Source: Kordia antarctica (GTDB taxonomy: Bacteria > Bacteroidota > Bacteroidia > Flavobacteriales > Flavobacteriaceae). Taken from it: a stretch of DNA of 64,000 bases. Below the pieces are notes generated by a model. The model was not told the DNA's origin. It saw only the letters and a list, made by a program, of their open reading frames with translations, and ran no database searches. The position numbers and the translations under genes were made by a program. The stretch lies in assembly GCF_009901525.1 (NCBI RefSeq), contig NZ_CP019288.1, positions 1,951,501-2,015,500 of the forward strand. The letters are read 5' to 3'. Shown piece after piece: positions 17,625-25,925 of the stretch. Numbering within the stretch: the first letter of the stretch is position 1; every line of letters begins with the position of its first letter.

Positions 17625-17984
17625 TTACTTCTTCCGCAACAACGTCAATATTTCTTTTTCGCCAGATCTACTCATAACAAATTGCAACGTATCTGTATTC
17701 AAAGTAGTAATCTCTACTCCTATTTCTAATTTCCCTTTTGGAGTAGAATATAACAATCCGTTTGCTATTTTATAAGTTCCAGACTCTTCTTGTCCTCCTA
17801 TTTTAGAATCATATGTTTTATCGCCTTTAAAGTTAAAATACACATTATCTCTGCATCTATCTGCTCCCGTAGATTCCGTTATCCATGTTGTACAATTCCA
17901 TTCTCCAGCAATTTTTTCATATTCCTCAGAATTACTACATGAAATTAATAACAATCCAAAAATTAATCCAAGCGCTTTTTTCAT
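17625..17984 (-). CDS. Lipocalin-like lipoprotein
   Basis: A 119-aa protein with an SPII signal (MKKALGLIFGLLLISC, lipidated Cys at residue 16). The mature part reads as a small beta barrel: an early IAGEWNCTTW motif (the GxW of lipocalin-like domains), YFNFKGDKTYDSK, SGTYKIANGLLY and LQFVMSRSGEKEILTLLRK. This matches the 'lipocalin-like' family of secreted Bacteroidota lipoproteins. Two extra Cys (C31 region and C44 region) could form a disulfide. Ligand unknown. It is a single gene on the minus strand. Confidence 0.75.
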   Translation of the reverse strand: MKKALGLIFGLLLISCSNSEEYEKIAGEWNCTTWITESTGADRCRDNVYFNFKGDKTYDSKIGGQEESGTYKIANGLLYSTPKGKLEIGVEITTLNTDTLQFVMSRSGEKEILTLLRKK

Positions 17985-18140
17985 ACTATTTTTTGTTTAA
18001 AGCTAGTGTTTCTATTTCTAAATTTGGCAAATGAATTGGCTTGTTTAGAAAATTATCTATATTTTTTGAGATGAAATAAGTATTTCGAAGAATTTAGGAA
18101 AGATATTCTCAGAAATCTGTTCTTTTCATTAATGAATGAA

Positions 18141-20330
18141 CTAATTCATCTTAATCGTTTCTGTTTTCAGTGTAAAATCCTTGTGTCCTGTTTGCCAAAA
18201 AGCGAATGATAAAATATCTTGACGTTCCGCTTTTCGTTTCTCGGCGCTTGCGTCAAAACCGTGTCCACTATTAAAATCGACATTAAATAATATTGGTTTA
18301 TCGGAAGCATTTGCTTTCAGCATTCGTGCAGCAAACTTTCCAGGTTGCCACGCCGGAACTCTAGTATCATTCATTCCTGCGGTTAGTAAAACTGCTGGAT
18401 ATTTCTCGCCATCTTTTATATGATGATACGCGTCCATTTCTAGCAAATATTCAAATTCGGAAGCATCTTTTACAGTTCCGTATTCTTTAATTCCGTTGAG
18501 TCCATTTGGCGTGTTTTCAGAACGTAATGTGTTCAGTTTTCCAACGCGAATAATAGCTGCTGCATACAAATCTGGACGTTCTGTAATAGCGCGACCAAGC
18601 AAAATTCCGCCTGCGCTAGAACTCCACGCCGCAATTTTACTCGGATTTGTGTACTTTTTATCAATCAAATATTCGGTACACGCAATAAAATCTTTCCACG
18701 TATTGGGTTTTGTCTTTTTAAATCCTGCTTTGTGCCACGTATCACCTTTTTCGCCGCCGCCACGAACGTGTGTTACAGCGTAAATTCCGCCTTTAGCAAT
18801 CCATTCCATCATCATCGTTTCTAATTCAGGTTTCAAGGAAATACCATACGTTCCATAACCTCTCATCAATACATGATTATTGCCTGTTTTTTGAATGTTT
18901 TTATGATAGATTAACGACATAGGAATCAACGTTCCATCATGCGACGCAACTTCTACTTCTTCCACTATAATATCATCATATGTAGCTTTTTTGCTTTTAG
19001 GATCTAAACTTTCTTCGGTAAATTTTTTTTGGTTTGAATCATATTTGTAGCGAACTTCATTTGTGGTCCAACCATTAATTTCTATCCATAAATCATCATA
19101 CGTTGCGCCTTTTGCAATTAAATAGATTGCTCCTGCAGGTTTTGGAATCGGGATTTCTTCAATCAAACCCGATTTTAAACAATATAATTTAGAAGAAACA
19201 CCATTTTTAGTCTTCACAAAAAAGAGCCCTTCTTTTGTAATCGTAAAATCTGAAATCGTTGCATTTGGATCTTCTGCTACCAAAACTTCCGCGTTTCTCA
19301 CATCTGGGTTTTTCAACGATGTTTTACAAATCTTAAAGTTTGACGCTTCTCGCGCTGTCACAAAATACATGTCATCGCCATCAATAAAGAAATATGGAAT
19401 TTTATCTTCTTGTTTAAATAATGGTTTCCAGTGTATTTTCTGATTGTATAAATTTTCATATTCCGTAAAATAATATTCATAATATGGACTTGCGCCAGAT
19501 ACGTTACTGAATATATATTTGTCATGTTGATTCTGTACAATTACTTCTGGAAAATCGCCCGAATTCATTTGTATTTCAGGATTATTTTCTTTGGAAAAAA
19601 TAACGTTTCTCTTTTTCGGATCGCTTCCTAATGTGTATAAAACGGTTTCTACATTCTTTAAATATTCTTCAGCATCACTATTGGTTTCAGGAATGTATTC
19701 GTAAAAAAATCCGCTATCATCCGATAACCAACGAACGCCGCCTAAAGCAGTTGGCCAAGAATTGTAAATAATTTGCGAATATTTTTTTTTGGTTTTCACA
19801 TCTAAAATGATCATTTCAGATATTTCTTCGTCGTCTTTAGAGAGACTAATTACTATTTTAGTATTATCCCAACTTGGGTTAAAATAGTTAATATAATAGT
19901 TGTTTTTTGATTGAATTTTATAAGTTTCAGGGTCAAAAACTAAGATTTCTTCTCCTGCTATTTCATGCCTGCTGTACAGTTTTTTTGATTCCTCTATTGG
20001 ATTTTTCTTCAAGTAATAATAATGATCGTCGTTTGTAAATGTTAGTTCTGATATTTCTGCGGAAGCATTCGTTGTATTTGTTTGAAACGATTCTCGGCCT
20101 GAGATGTTTTGCAATATATTTTGTGCAAATAATGTTTCTTTTTGATACCAATCGAGAATCATAGAATCCTTGATATTTTCGAGCGGTCGGTAGGTATCTA
20201 TAATCTCTTTACCATGATATAGTTCGGAAGTATTACTTTCTATATGGCTTGGTATTCCTCTTTCAAATTGTTTCTCTTTGGAGCAACTTATAAAAATAAT
20301 ACACAAAATAAACAGCACTTTTTTACACAT
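18141..20330 (-). CDS. S9 prolyl-oligopeptidase-family serine peptidase, lipoprotein (oligopeptidase B-like)
   Basis: A 729-aa periplasmic or surface lipoprotein (signal MCKKVLFILCIIFISC). Residues about 40-460 form the seven-bladed propeller. The C-terminal alpha/beta hydrolase domain carries the triad: Ser572 in AWSSSAGG, Asp655 in TAGMNDTRVP and His690 in NSGHGFD. The overall pattern (RGGGEKGDTWHKAG, YGTYG loop) is oligopeptidase B-like, which cleaves after basic residues in short peptides. The gene directly follows a double-glycine peptide gene on the same strand (73-bp gap containing a hairpin). This raises the possibility that the peptidase matures or degrades that peptide, which is inference. 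Confidence 0.92.
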   Translation of the reverse strand: MCKKVLFILCIIFISCSKEKQFERGIPSHIESNTSELYHGKEIIDTYRPLENIKDSMILDWYQKETLFAQNILQNISGRESFQTNTTNASAEISELTFTNDDHYYYLKKNPIEESKKLYSRHEIAGEEILVFDPETYKIQSKNNYYINYFNPSWDNTKIVISLSKDDEEISEMIILDVKTKKKYSQIIYNSWPTALGGVRWLSDDSGFFYEYIPETNSDAEEYLKNVETVLYTLGSDPKKRNVIFSKENNPEIQMNSGDFPEVIVQNQHDKYIFSNVSGASPYYEYYFTEYENLYNQKIHWKPLFKQEDKIPYFFIDGDDMYFVTAREASNFKICKTSLKNPDVRNAEVLVAEDPNATISDFTITKEGLFFVKTKNGVSSKLYCLKSGLIEEIPIPKPAGAIYLIAKGATYDDLWIEINGWTTNEVRYKYDSNQKKFTEESLDPKSKKATYDDIIVEEVEVASHDGTLIPMSLIYHKNIQKTGNNHVLMRGYGTYGISLKPELETMMMEWIAKGGIYAVTHVRGGGEKGDTWHKAGFKKTKPNTWKDFIACTEYLIDKKYTNPSKIAAWSSSAGGILLGRAITERPDLYAAAIIRVGKLNTLRSENTPNGLNGIKEYGTVKDASEFEYLLEMDAYHHIKDGEKYPAVLLTAGMNDTRVPAWQPGKFAARMLKANASDKPILFNVDFNSGHGFDASAEKRKAERQDILSFAFWQTGHKDFTLKTETIKMN

Positions 20331-20352
20331 AATTTTCTGGGATTAATGAAGC

Positions 20353-20378
20353 GTACAAGCCTTTGGAATGACTTGTAC
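20353..20378 (-). other. Hairpin between peptide gene and S9 peptidase gene
   Basis: GTACAAG / CTTGTAC arms surround a 12-nt loop. No T-run follows in the minus-strand direction, so partial termination or transcript processing between the two genes is more likely than full termination. Confidence 0.5.
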
Positions 20379-20403
20379 ACTTAGCTACTCTAATGTAATT
20401 TTA

Positions 20404-20580
20404 TTACTTCACAAATACATCGTGTGCTTGAACCTGCACATGCATTCTAGTGTCTCCTGTTTTTGAGTTACCTTCTCTTGTTCTTCGGCCACCTCCAGAA
20501 ATCATTTCTCGTTCGTTTACTTTTGCTATTCTAACTTTAGATAATAGCAATTTGTCTAGGTATTTGGTCTTGTTTCTCAT
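20404..20580 (-). CDS. Short double-glycine leader peptide upstream of S9 peptidase
   Basis: A 58-aa ORF, ATG at 20580. The leader is MRNKTKYLDKLLLSKVRIAK then VNEREMISGGG, with the double-glycine site at about residues 30-31. The core (RRTREGNSKTGDTRMHVQVQ and AHDVFVK) is basic and Cys-free. The leader pattern (K-L-L-L-S-K-x-x-I-A-x-V-N) is the Bacteroidota peptide-precursor type, and a TACATTTA -7-like box lies at 20604-20611. It is transcribed into the S9 peptidase gene. Next to it lie a TPR-AraC regulator and a bacteriocin-type ABC exporter. The core has dibasic and Arg sites suited to an oligopeptidase B-like enzyme. Confidence 0.72.
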   Translation of the reverse strand: MRNKTKYLDKLLLSKVRIAKVNEREMISGGGRRTREGNSKTGDTRMHVQVQAHDVFVK

Positions 20581-20695
20581 ATTTAATTGTTTTAATGTTA
20601 TACTAAATGTATGAGATAATTACTATCAAATCCAAATGAAGTTATGAACTATTTATAAATTTTAAATGACAGATTTGATTCTAAAATACTGAATA

Positions 20696-22459
20696 TCAAT
20701 TATTTGAATTTTTTATTTTGCTTTTTAGCTGTCGTATAAAGAATGATGGTTTTATGCCCGTTTTCTTGTAAAAAGCTGCCGAAAACGACTGTTGCGTCTT
20801 AAATCCGCTATCTTCTGCAATGGCTTTTATGGTATATTCTCGGAATCGGGAATCGGTTGTAATACGCTCAATGGAATATTCAATTCGAAGTTGATTCAAG
20901 TAGTTTGCAAAGTTTACTTGTTTGATTTCATTAATTACTTTTGACAAATAAGTGCCGTTCGTATTGAGTTCTCTTGCCAATTGTGGTAAGGTGTATCTTT
21001 TCTTGACAAACTTATCGGTAGCTTCAAACTTTTCGAGTTTTGCCAAAATATCATTCACTAAATCTTCGGGTAATTCCTTTAGATTGTTTTCAATAATCGT
21101 GACTTCTTCTTTTATCGCGGCTGCCTTTTTAGATTGCTTTTCTTGTTGTGCTGCTAATAATTTATGGAAACGCTTTTTGTGAATGACTTGTTTTCGGAAA
21201 AAATAATAAATCGCGCCAGCAAACGTTAATAATAAGGACAGTAATATAATAATTGTAGTATCGGACGTTTTATTTTTTTTATTTAATTCTTTAATAATTT
21301 TATCTTTTATTTTAATCAATATTTCATTATCATAATCCTTTAAATTTAGGATTAAGTCTTCATAGCTTGCAGTATAAATGTCATTAAATTTTATTTCTTG
21401 CTTCAAATAGTGAAGATGTTTTTCCTCATCTTTAACTAATTCATAATGTTTTCGTAAATATTTATAGGCATCTAAGAATTCTGGCAGCACATCTTTTGTA
21501 ATCTCTAAGATTGAATCAACACTTCTAAAATGTTTCCTAGCCAACTTAGGATTATTCATTGTCAGGTTATTTTTTCCAAGATATAAATGCGCAAAGGCTA
21601 ACGAAGGTCTTTCGGTAGTGTCATTCAAAAATAGTTTTTTTGCTTTGGTTAAACTATCAATCGATGTTTCATATTCTTTTTTGAAATACGAGTTAATTCC
21701 TGAATTCAATACAAAGTAATTATAAGCATGATGATCTTCTATATCGATAGAACTTTTCATTCCTTTAGCTATGTACTGTGTAGCAGAATCTAATTGTCCC
21801 GTATACGTGAGCGAATGTGAAAGTGCATATAATCCTAAATTGTATTTTTCAACTAGTTTTTTATTTTTAGATCCTTCTAAAAAATTGACATATTGCTTAA
21901 ATACTTTTTTGGCTTCCTCATGTCGCTTCGTTGTATTTTTTATTAAAGCAATATTAAAATTAATGGTTTCATAAAGCAGCGTGTTTTCTTTGGCTAAATG
22001 CAATGCGTCTACATAATATTTGAACGCCGTATTGTACTTTCCTTTTCTATAATAATACCTTCCTTTTAGATGATACCCAAGAGCTGGAAATTTCTCATTG
22101 TTTTTTAAATTTTTTGTAATAAAGAGAATACTATCACTGTATGCTAAACTGAGTTTGTTTAAAGGTTTAAGGTAAAATTCGGAGTATTCATCGTACGCAT
22201 TTGCTATCCCTAATGTATCCTTACTTTGTTTTGCTTTTTGCAATGCAATTTCTAATGTATCCTTACTTTGTTTTGCTATTTGCAATTTTTCTTCAAATGT
22301 AGTAAGATTTACAGAATCAATTTTAATAGTTTCTGTTTGTAGTTTGGTAGAATCAACACTATGTATTGTAATAGTATTTTGCGCAACCAAAAACGCACTA
22401 AAAAGCTGTAAAGCCATTATGAACGCTAGGGTTTTGAAAACTTTTTTTGTATAAATCAT
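20696..22459 (-). CDS. TPR-containing, membrane-anchored AraC-family regulator
   Basis: A 587-aa protein. A signal or anchor segment (IYTKKVFKTLAFIMALQLF) is followed by helical TPR-like repeats (residues about 50-380), a single transmembrane helix (TIIILLSLLLTFAGAIYYFF, about 399-420), a coiled coil with many Lys/Glu, and a C-terminal AraC DNA-binding domain (LARELNTNGTYLSKVINEIK; AIAEDSGFKTQQSFSAAFYK). Such one-component membrane regulators are common in Flavobacteriaceae and couple periplasmic sensing to transcription. It lies between the peptide/peptidase pair and the ABC exporter, making it the candidate regulator of that locus. A 42-bp tandem duplication lies near its 5' end. Confidence 0.88.
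   Translation of the reverse strand: MIYTKKVFKTLAFIMALQLFSAFLVAQNTITIHSVDSTKLQTETIKIDSVNLTTFEEKLQIAKQSKDTLEIALQKAKQSKDTLGIANAYDEYSEFYLKPLNKLSLAYSDSILFITKNLKNNEKFPALGYHLKGRYYYRKGKYNTAFKYYVDALHLAKENTLLYETINFNIALIKNTTKRHEEAKKVFKQYVNFLEGSKNKKLVEKYNLGLYALSHSLTYTGQLDSATQYIAKGMKSSIDIEDHHAYNYFVLNSGINSYFKKEYETSIDSLTKAKKLFLNDTTERPSLAFAHLYLGKNNLTMNNPKLARKHFRSVDSILEITKDVLPEFLDAYKYLRKHYELVKDEEKHLHYLKQEIKFNDIYTASYEDLILNLKDYDNEILIKIKDKIIKELNKKNKTSDTTIIILLSLLLTFAGAIYYFFRKQVIHKKRFHKLLAAQQEKQSKKAAAIKEEVTIIENNLKELPEDLVNDILAKLEKFEATDKFVKKRYTLPQLARELNTNGTYLSKVINEIKQVNFANYLNQLRIEYSIERITTDSRFREYTIKAIAEDSGFKTQQSFSAAFYKKTGIKPSFFIRQLKSKIKNSNN
22211..22294. repeat. 42-bp tandem duplication inside the TPR-AraC gene
   Basis: Two nearly identical 42-bp units, each containing TAATGTATCCTTACTTTG, start at 22211 and 22253. 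They encode the repeated segment (A)KQSKDTLxIA, so the 14-codon duplication keeps the frame. Confidence 0.85.
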
Positions 22460-22780
22460 GGGATATTAATGTAAGCTATATAAGTCATTTTTAAGGTAAG
22501 ACTTTTAATACTTTCAAGTTAGTGAATTTTTGTAAGTATTTGTGAAAGATTTATAAATCGTGAATAGCTTCTCTTGTTTTTAGGTAAACTTTCCACTTAC
22601 ATTTACAGCAATGAAAAGTATAACGATTCAAAAAAGATAGAAGTTTTTTTGGTTATTTAAAACTTCTATAAATGATCTAAATTGTTTGCTTCTGCCACTT
22701 GAGCTAGAGTTTTAACCGATTTCTTTACGCGACGGCAGCTTGTAAATATTTAAATCGAAAAAATACTTTTTTAAGTATGG
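22460..22780. other. Intergenic stretch upstream of ABC exporter
   Basis: About 320 bp between the divergent TPR-AraC gene and the exporter. I see no credible gene. It should contain both promoters, but no clean TAnnTTTG/TTTG pair stands out. Confidence 0.4.
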
Positions 22781-22836
22781 TTGTTGATTAACGTGCTACT
22801 AGTTGTATTACCAAAACAGCTAGTAGCCATCAACAA
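22781..22836. other. Stem-loop upstream of ABC exporter
   Basis: TTGTTGAT (22781-22788) pairs with ATCAACAA (22829-22836), and GCTACTAG (22795-22802) with CTAGTAGC (22820-22827), around a 17-nt loop. It ends about 60 nt before the ABC start and may be an operator or a leader RNA structure. Confidence 0.55.
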
Positions 22837-22894
22837 AATTGTAAGGTATTAAAGATGATTTCACTTTTTGTTCAATCTTAAACATTCAAAATTT

Positions 22895-24754
22895 ATGAAA
22901 TTTAATTCGATTATATATGTTTTGATACTGGCGATTTTAATTTTAGCCTTTGGAATTATTTACCAAGTAATTCTATCGCTCACGATTGACGAAAATTCAG
23001 AAAAATTTACTAAAAGACATCAACTACGAAAACAATGGTTTTTAAACATTTTGAAACCCGATCATAAAACCATTGGATACAGCTTTATATTAGGATTATG
23101 TATTGCAATTTTAGGAATGAGCATTGCGGTGTTTGCACAACAATTAATCGATCAGATATTGCCCTCTAAAAACACCAATATGCTCATTTTTAGTATCGTT
23201 ATCGTCTCCGTATTATTATTAGTAAAAGTGTTTTTTACGACGCTGCGCGATAATTTTCTGATTTCACAAAGCAAAGATTTAAACAATCGAATTATTGATC
23301 GATTTTACACATCATTGTTGCGATTGCCAAAACCGTTTTTTGACACGCGAAAGATTGGCGAATTGGTGGCAAGATTCAACGATACACAACGAATTCAAAA
23401 TGTGATCAAAGTAATTATAGGAAATGTTGTTATTCATACATTAATTTCTATTGTTTCATTAGCATTTCTATTTTATTATTCATGGAAAATTGGCTTGATT
23501 GCAGCTATAAGTTTGCCATTTTATTTTCTATTTATATATGGTTTCAATACAAAAATCATTGTAGCACAAAAGGAAATCATGCGAAGTTCTACAGATAATG
23601 AGAGCAATTATATCAACTCGATTCAAAATATTTCAACCATAAAAAACACAAAAAGACTAAGTGTTTTCCAGAAAATGAATCAACGTATGTATGGAAATTT
23701 TCAAGATAAGATATTTCAATTAGGGAAAATAAATGTGCGTTTGTCGCTATTTTCAAGTGTATTTGGCGTGTTATTCCTAATGGGCGTTTTAATGTACGCG
23801 GCGTTTGAAGTTTATAGCGGATTTATGTTGATTGGCGAACTGACAGCCGTTTTGTGCATTGCAAGTTCGTTGCTTCCTTCTGTGGCAAGTTTGGCTTTAG
23901 TCGCAATTCCGATCAATGAAGCGCAAGTTGCTTTTGACAGAATGCACGAATTGATTGCTTTGGAAGAAGAATCCTCAGAAAAAACACTAATTACACAGTT
24001 TGAATCATTAACTATTACAGATGTTTCTTTTGCCTTTTCACGCAGAAAACAAATTTTAAATAAGATAAATATTCAGGTTTCTAAAAATCAATGTATTGCC
24101 ATTGTTGGCGAAAGTGATTGCGGAAAAACTACGCTGAGTCAACTAATTCAAAAAAAATACACACATACCAATGGAGAAATTTTAGTGAATGAAAAAATTC
24201 CGTTACAACAAATTTCAACCAAAGATTGGCACACTATGATTGGCGTTATTCCGCAAGAAATTATCATTTTTCCAGGCACTTTATTTGACAATATTGTCTT
24301 AGGCAAAAAAGATTCGCTTCAAAATGTGGACGCGTTTATTACGGAATATAGTTTTGAAGATTTTATTCAAAGTTTACCAAAAGGCTACGCAACTTTGTTA
24401 GGAAAAGACGGCATAAATTTATCTGACGGACAAAAACAGATATTGGCATTAATTCGAGTTTTATACAAAAAGCCACAAGTGCTCATTTTGGATGAATTCA
24501 CGGCAACGATGGACAGAAATACTGCAATGTTCGTTTTTAAAGTATTAAAACAATTAAAATCAAAAATTACCATCATTATTATTTCCCATCATTTACAGTA
24601 TTTAAAGTTAGTTGTCGATGAAATTTATATAATTCAAGAAGGAGAAACAAAAGTACATGGAAGTCATAGAACATTATTAAAGACACAAAATTTTTATAGT
24701 GATTTTTGGGAAAAGCTACTAAAAACATCTGAAATAGTTAGTTGGATTTCATAA
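22895..24754 (+). CDS. Bacteriocin-type ABC exporter (SunT/LagD-like core) lacking the C39 peptidase domain
   Basis: A 619-aa fused membrane-ATPase half transporter, ATG at 22895. A first hydrophobic helix (residues 5-27) stands where peptidase-containing exporters have their C39 domain. A six-helix exporter domain follows (residues about 60-330, with LPKPFFDTRKIGELVARFND) and then the ATPase. Walker A is GESDCGKTTLS, the signature motif is NLSDGQKQ (usually LSGGQ), Walker B is VLILDEFTATMD and the switch His is in IIISHHL. The membrane domain resembles peptide exporters more than lipid flippases. It sits near a double-glycine peptide, yet no C39 peptidase is encoded in this window, so leader removal would need another enzyme. 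Confidence 0.82.
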   Translation: MKFNSIIYVLILAILILAFGIIYQVILSLTIDENSEKFTKRHQLRKQWFLNILKPDHKTIGYSFILGLCIAILGMSIAVFAQQLIDQILPSKNTNMLIFSIVIVSVLLLVKVFFTTLRDNFLISQSKDLNNRIIDRFYTSLLRLPKPFFDTRKIGELVARFNDTQRIQNVIKVIIGNVVIHTLISIVSLAFLFYYSWKIGLIAAISLPFYFLFIYGFNTKIIVAQKEIMRSSTDNESNYINSIQNISTIKNTKRLSVFQKMNQRMYGNFQDKIFQLGKINVRLSLFSSVFGVLFLMGVLMYAAFEVYSGFMLIGELTAVLCIASSLLPSVASLALVAIPINEAQVAFDRMHELIALEEESSEKTLITQFESLTITDVSFAFSRRKQILNKINIQVSKNQCIAIVGESDCGKTTLSQLIQKKYTHTNGEILVNEKIPLQQISTKDWHTMIGVIPQEIIIFPGTLFDNIVLGKKDSLQNVDAFITEYSFEDFIQSLPKGYATLLGKDGINLSDGQKQILALIRVLYKKPQVLILDEFTATMDRNTAMFVFKVLKQLKSKITIIIISHHLQYLKLVVDEIYIIQEGETKVHGSHRTLLKTQNFYSDFWEKLLKTSEIVSWIS

Positions 24755-24797
24755 AAAAGTGATTGCTTTTAGTAGCTCCAAAAATTTATAATGATAT

Positions 24798-24976
24798 AAG
24801 AGACCAACACATGAAGCGCAATTTTTTTTTATTAAGTTTTTAAGTTTTTGCGCTTAGTTAACTGGGAATTCTAAGCATCTGCAACATGTGTATTGGTCTC
24901 TTTTTTAAGTTGATAAGCCTTTATATTATTTACTTTAGGCAGGCAAAGCGGCTTGGTTTCACAACCGCCGCTTTGC
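24798..24976. other. Highly structured intergenic region
   Basis: A long imperfect hairpin has outer arms AAGAGACCAACACATG (24798-24813) and CATGTGTATTGGTCTCTT (24885-24902), with inner arms AAGCGCAA and TTGCGCTT. It is followed by a very stable hairpin at 24943-24976 (GCAAAGCGGC / GCCGCTTTGC with inner GGTT/AACC) and then TATTTTTAAT. The second could terminate exporter transcription. The whole could be a structured RNA or the leader of the 36-aa protein that follows. Confidence 0.6.
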
Positions 24977-25002
24977 TATTTTTAATACTTTATATCATTA
25001 AA

Positions 25003-25113
25003 ATGACACAAGAAAAATTACTCTTTTTAAAAGGTTTTATCATAGGATTTCTATGCGCAATTGCGGGAATTATCGCTTTTGTAATGATTGCTTTGTTTGT
25101 GATGGAACGTTAA
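25003..25113 (+). CDS. 36-aa single-helix membrane peptide
   Basis: The ORF MTQEKLLFLKGFIIGFLCAI, continuing with a second hydrophobic half to FVMER, is one transmembrane helix with charged ends. The helix contains GFxxGFxxAxxG small-residue packing. A longer in-frame reading starts upstream at 24886 but would run through the strong hairpin at 24943-24976, so ATG 25003 is preferred. It lies between the exporter gene and a convergent secreted protein. It could be a small accessory or immunity-type peptide for the exporter locus, which is unproven. Confidence 0.5.
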   Translation: MTQEKLLFLKGFIIGFLCAIAGIIAFVMIALFVMER

Positions 25114-25117
25114 ATAC

Positions 25118-25903
25118 TTAAAGATAATATTGACTGATAAAACTCTCGTATTTCCCTTCTGATTCGTAAAAATAAATACCAATCATCAACGTACTGTTTT
25201 CAGGAATTTTATCTTGAATTCCATTGTCAAAACTACTCCAAGAGCTGGTTTTTAAAATTTCTACTAACTTATCGTCAACAGGGTTATTAAAACTATCAAT
25301 CATTTTTACCAATTTCACTTTTACATCAGATGTAAATGTAAGTTCAAAAAAGGCGTACGTTTTTTTGAGTTTAATGCCTTTAAACTGCACCAATTGTTTG
25401 TGTAATTTTCCTTTTTCGCGATAGTGAATTTTATTTGTATGATTAATTTTCTTTTTCTTGAAAAGATCCAAAATAGCAAGTTCCCGACGTTGCTGCTTCA
25501 TTGCGCGTGCTGTTTTTCGTCGTTTCTTCCGATAAATACCTGAATAGTCTATATATAGCAAACCCGAACACATACCAATTGTATATTTCCCATCTTTAGT
25601 ACGAGATGCGTAAGCTATTAAAGTTGTGTTTTTTTCGATAAAAATGCTACAAGATGATCCAATACCGCCATTATTTCCTACTACATAAATTGAAGTTATT
25701 TTTTCACCTTTATACAAAGTATTCGTTTTAATATCGGCTTTGTATAATTCTTGATCTTTTTCGTTTGGATAAATTTTTACGAGCGTCACATTTGCAACAA
25801 AATCAGAATTTATATATTTTTCGGTAATGCTTGGCGGATCACAAGTGCATGCTGAAACGTGTACAACACATAACATGGCTATTATTTGAATTATTTTTTT
25901 CAT
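25118..25903 (-). CDS. Secreted protein with N-terminal Cys, NTR/TIMP-like
   Basis: A 261-aa exported protein. The signal (MKKIIQIIAMLCVVHVSA) is followed immediately by CTCDPPSITEKYINSDFVAN. This resembles the N-terminal CxC and OB-fold start of netrin/TIMP-like domains found in many uncharacterised Bacteroidota proteins. Further Cys (CSIF, MCSG) could form disulfides. A strongly basic segment (KKRRKTARAMKQQRRELA) precedes a second beta-rich part with FELTFTSDVKVKLV. The TIMP-like label reflects fold-level similarity only. Function unknown. It is convergent with the 36-aa membrane peptide. Confidence 0.7.
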   Translation of the reverse strand: MKKIIQIIAMLCVVHVSACTCDPPSITEKYINSDFVANVTLVKIYPNEKDQELYKADIKTNTLYKGEKITSIYVVGNNGGIGSSCSIFIEKNTTLIAYASRTKDGKYTIGMCSGLLYIDYSGIYRKKRRKTARAMKQQRRELAILDLFKKKKINHTNKIHYREKGKLHKQLVQFKGIKLKKTYAFFELTFTSDVKVKLVKMIDSFNNPVDDKLVEILKTSSWSSFDNGIQDKIPENSTLMIGIYFYESEGKYESFISQYYL

Positions 25904-25925
25904 ACACTTTATTTATTTCATTTTA

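Noticed and set aside
22781-22840. Tiny minus-strand ORF reading MATSCFGNTT across the hairpin upstream of the ABC exporter
   Set aside because: Only about 19 codons, made entirely of the inverted repeat sequence, with no leader or conservation features.
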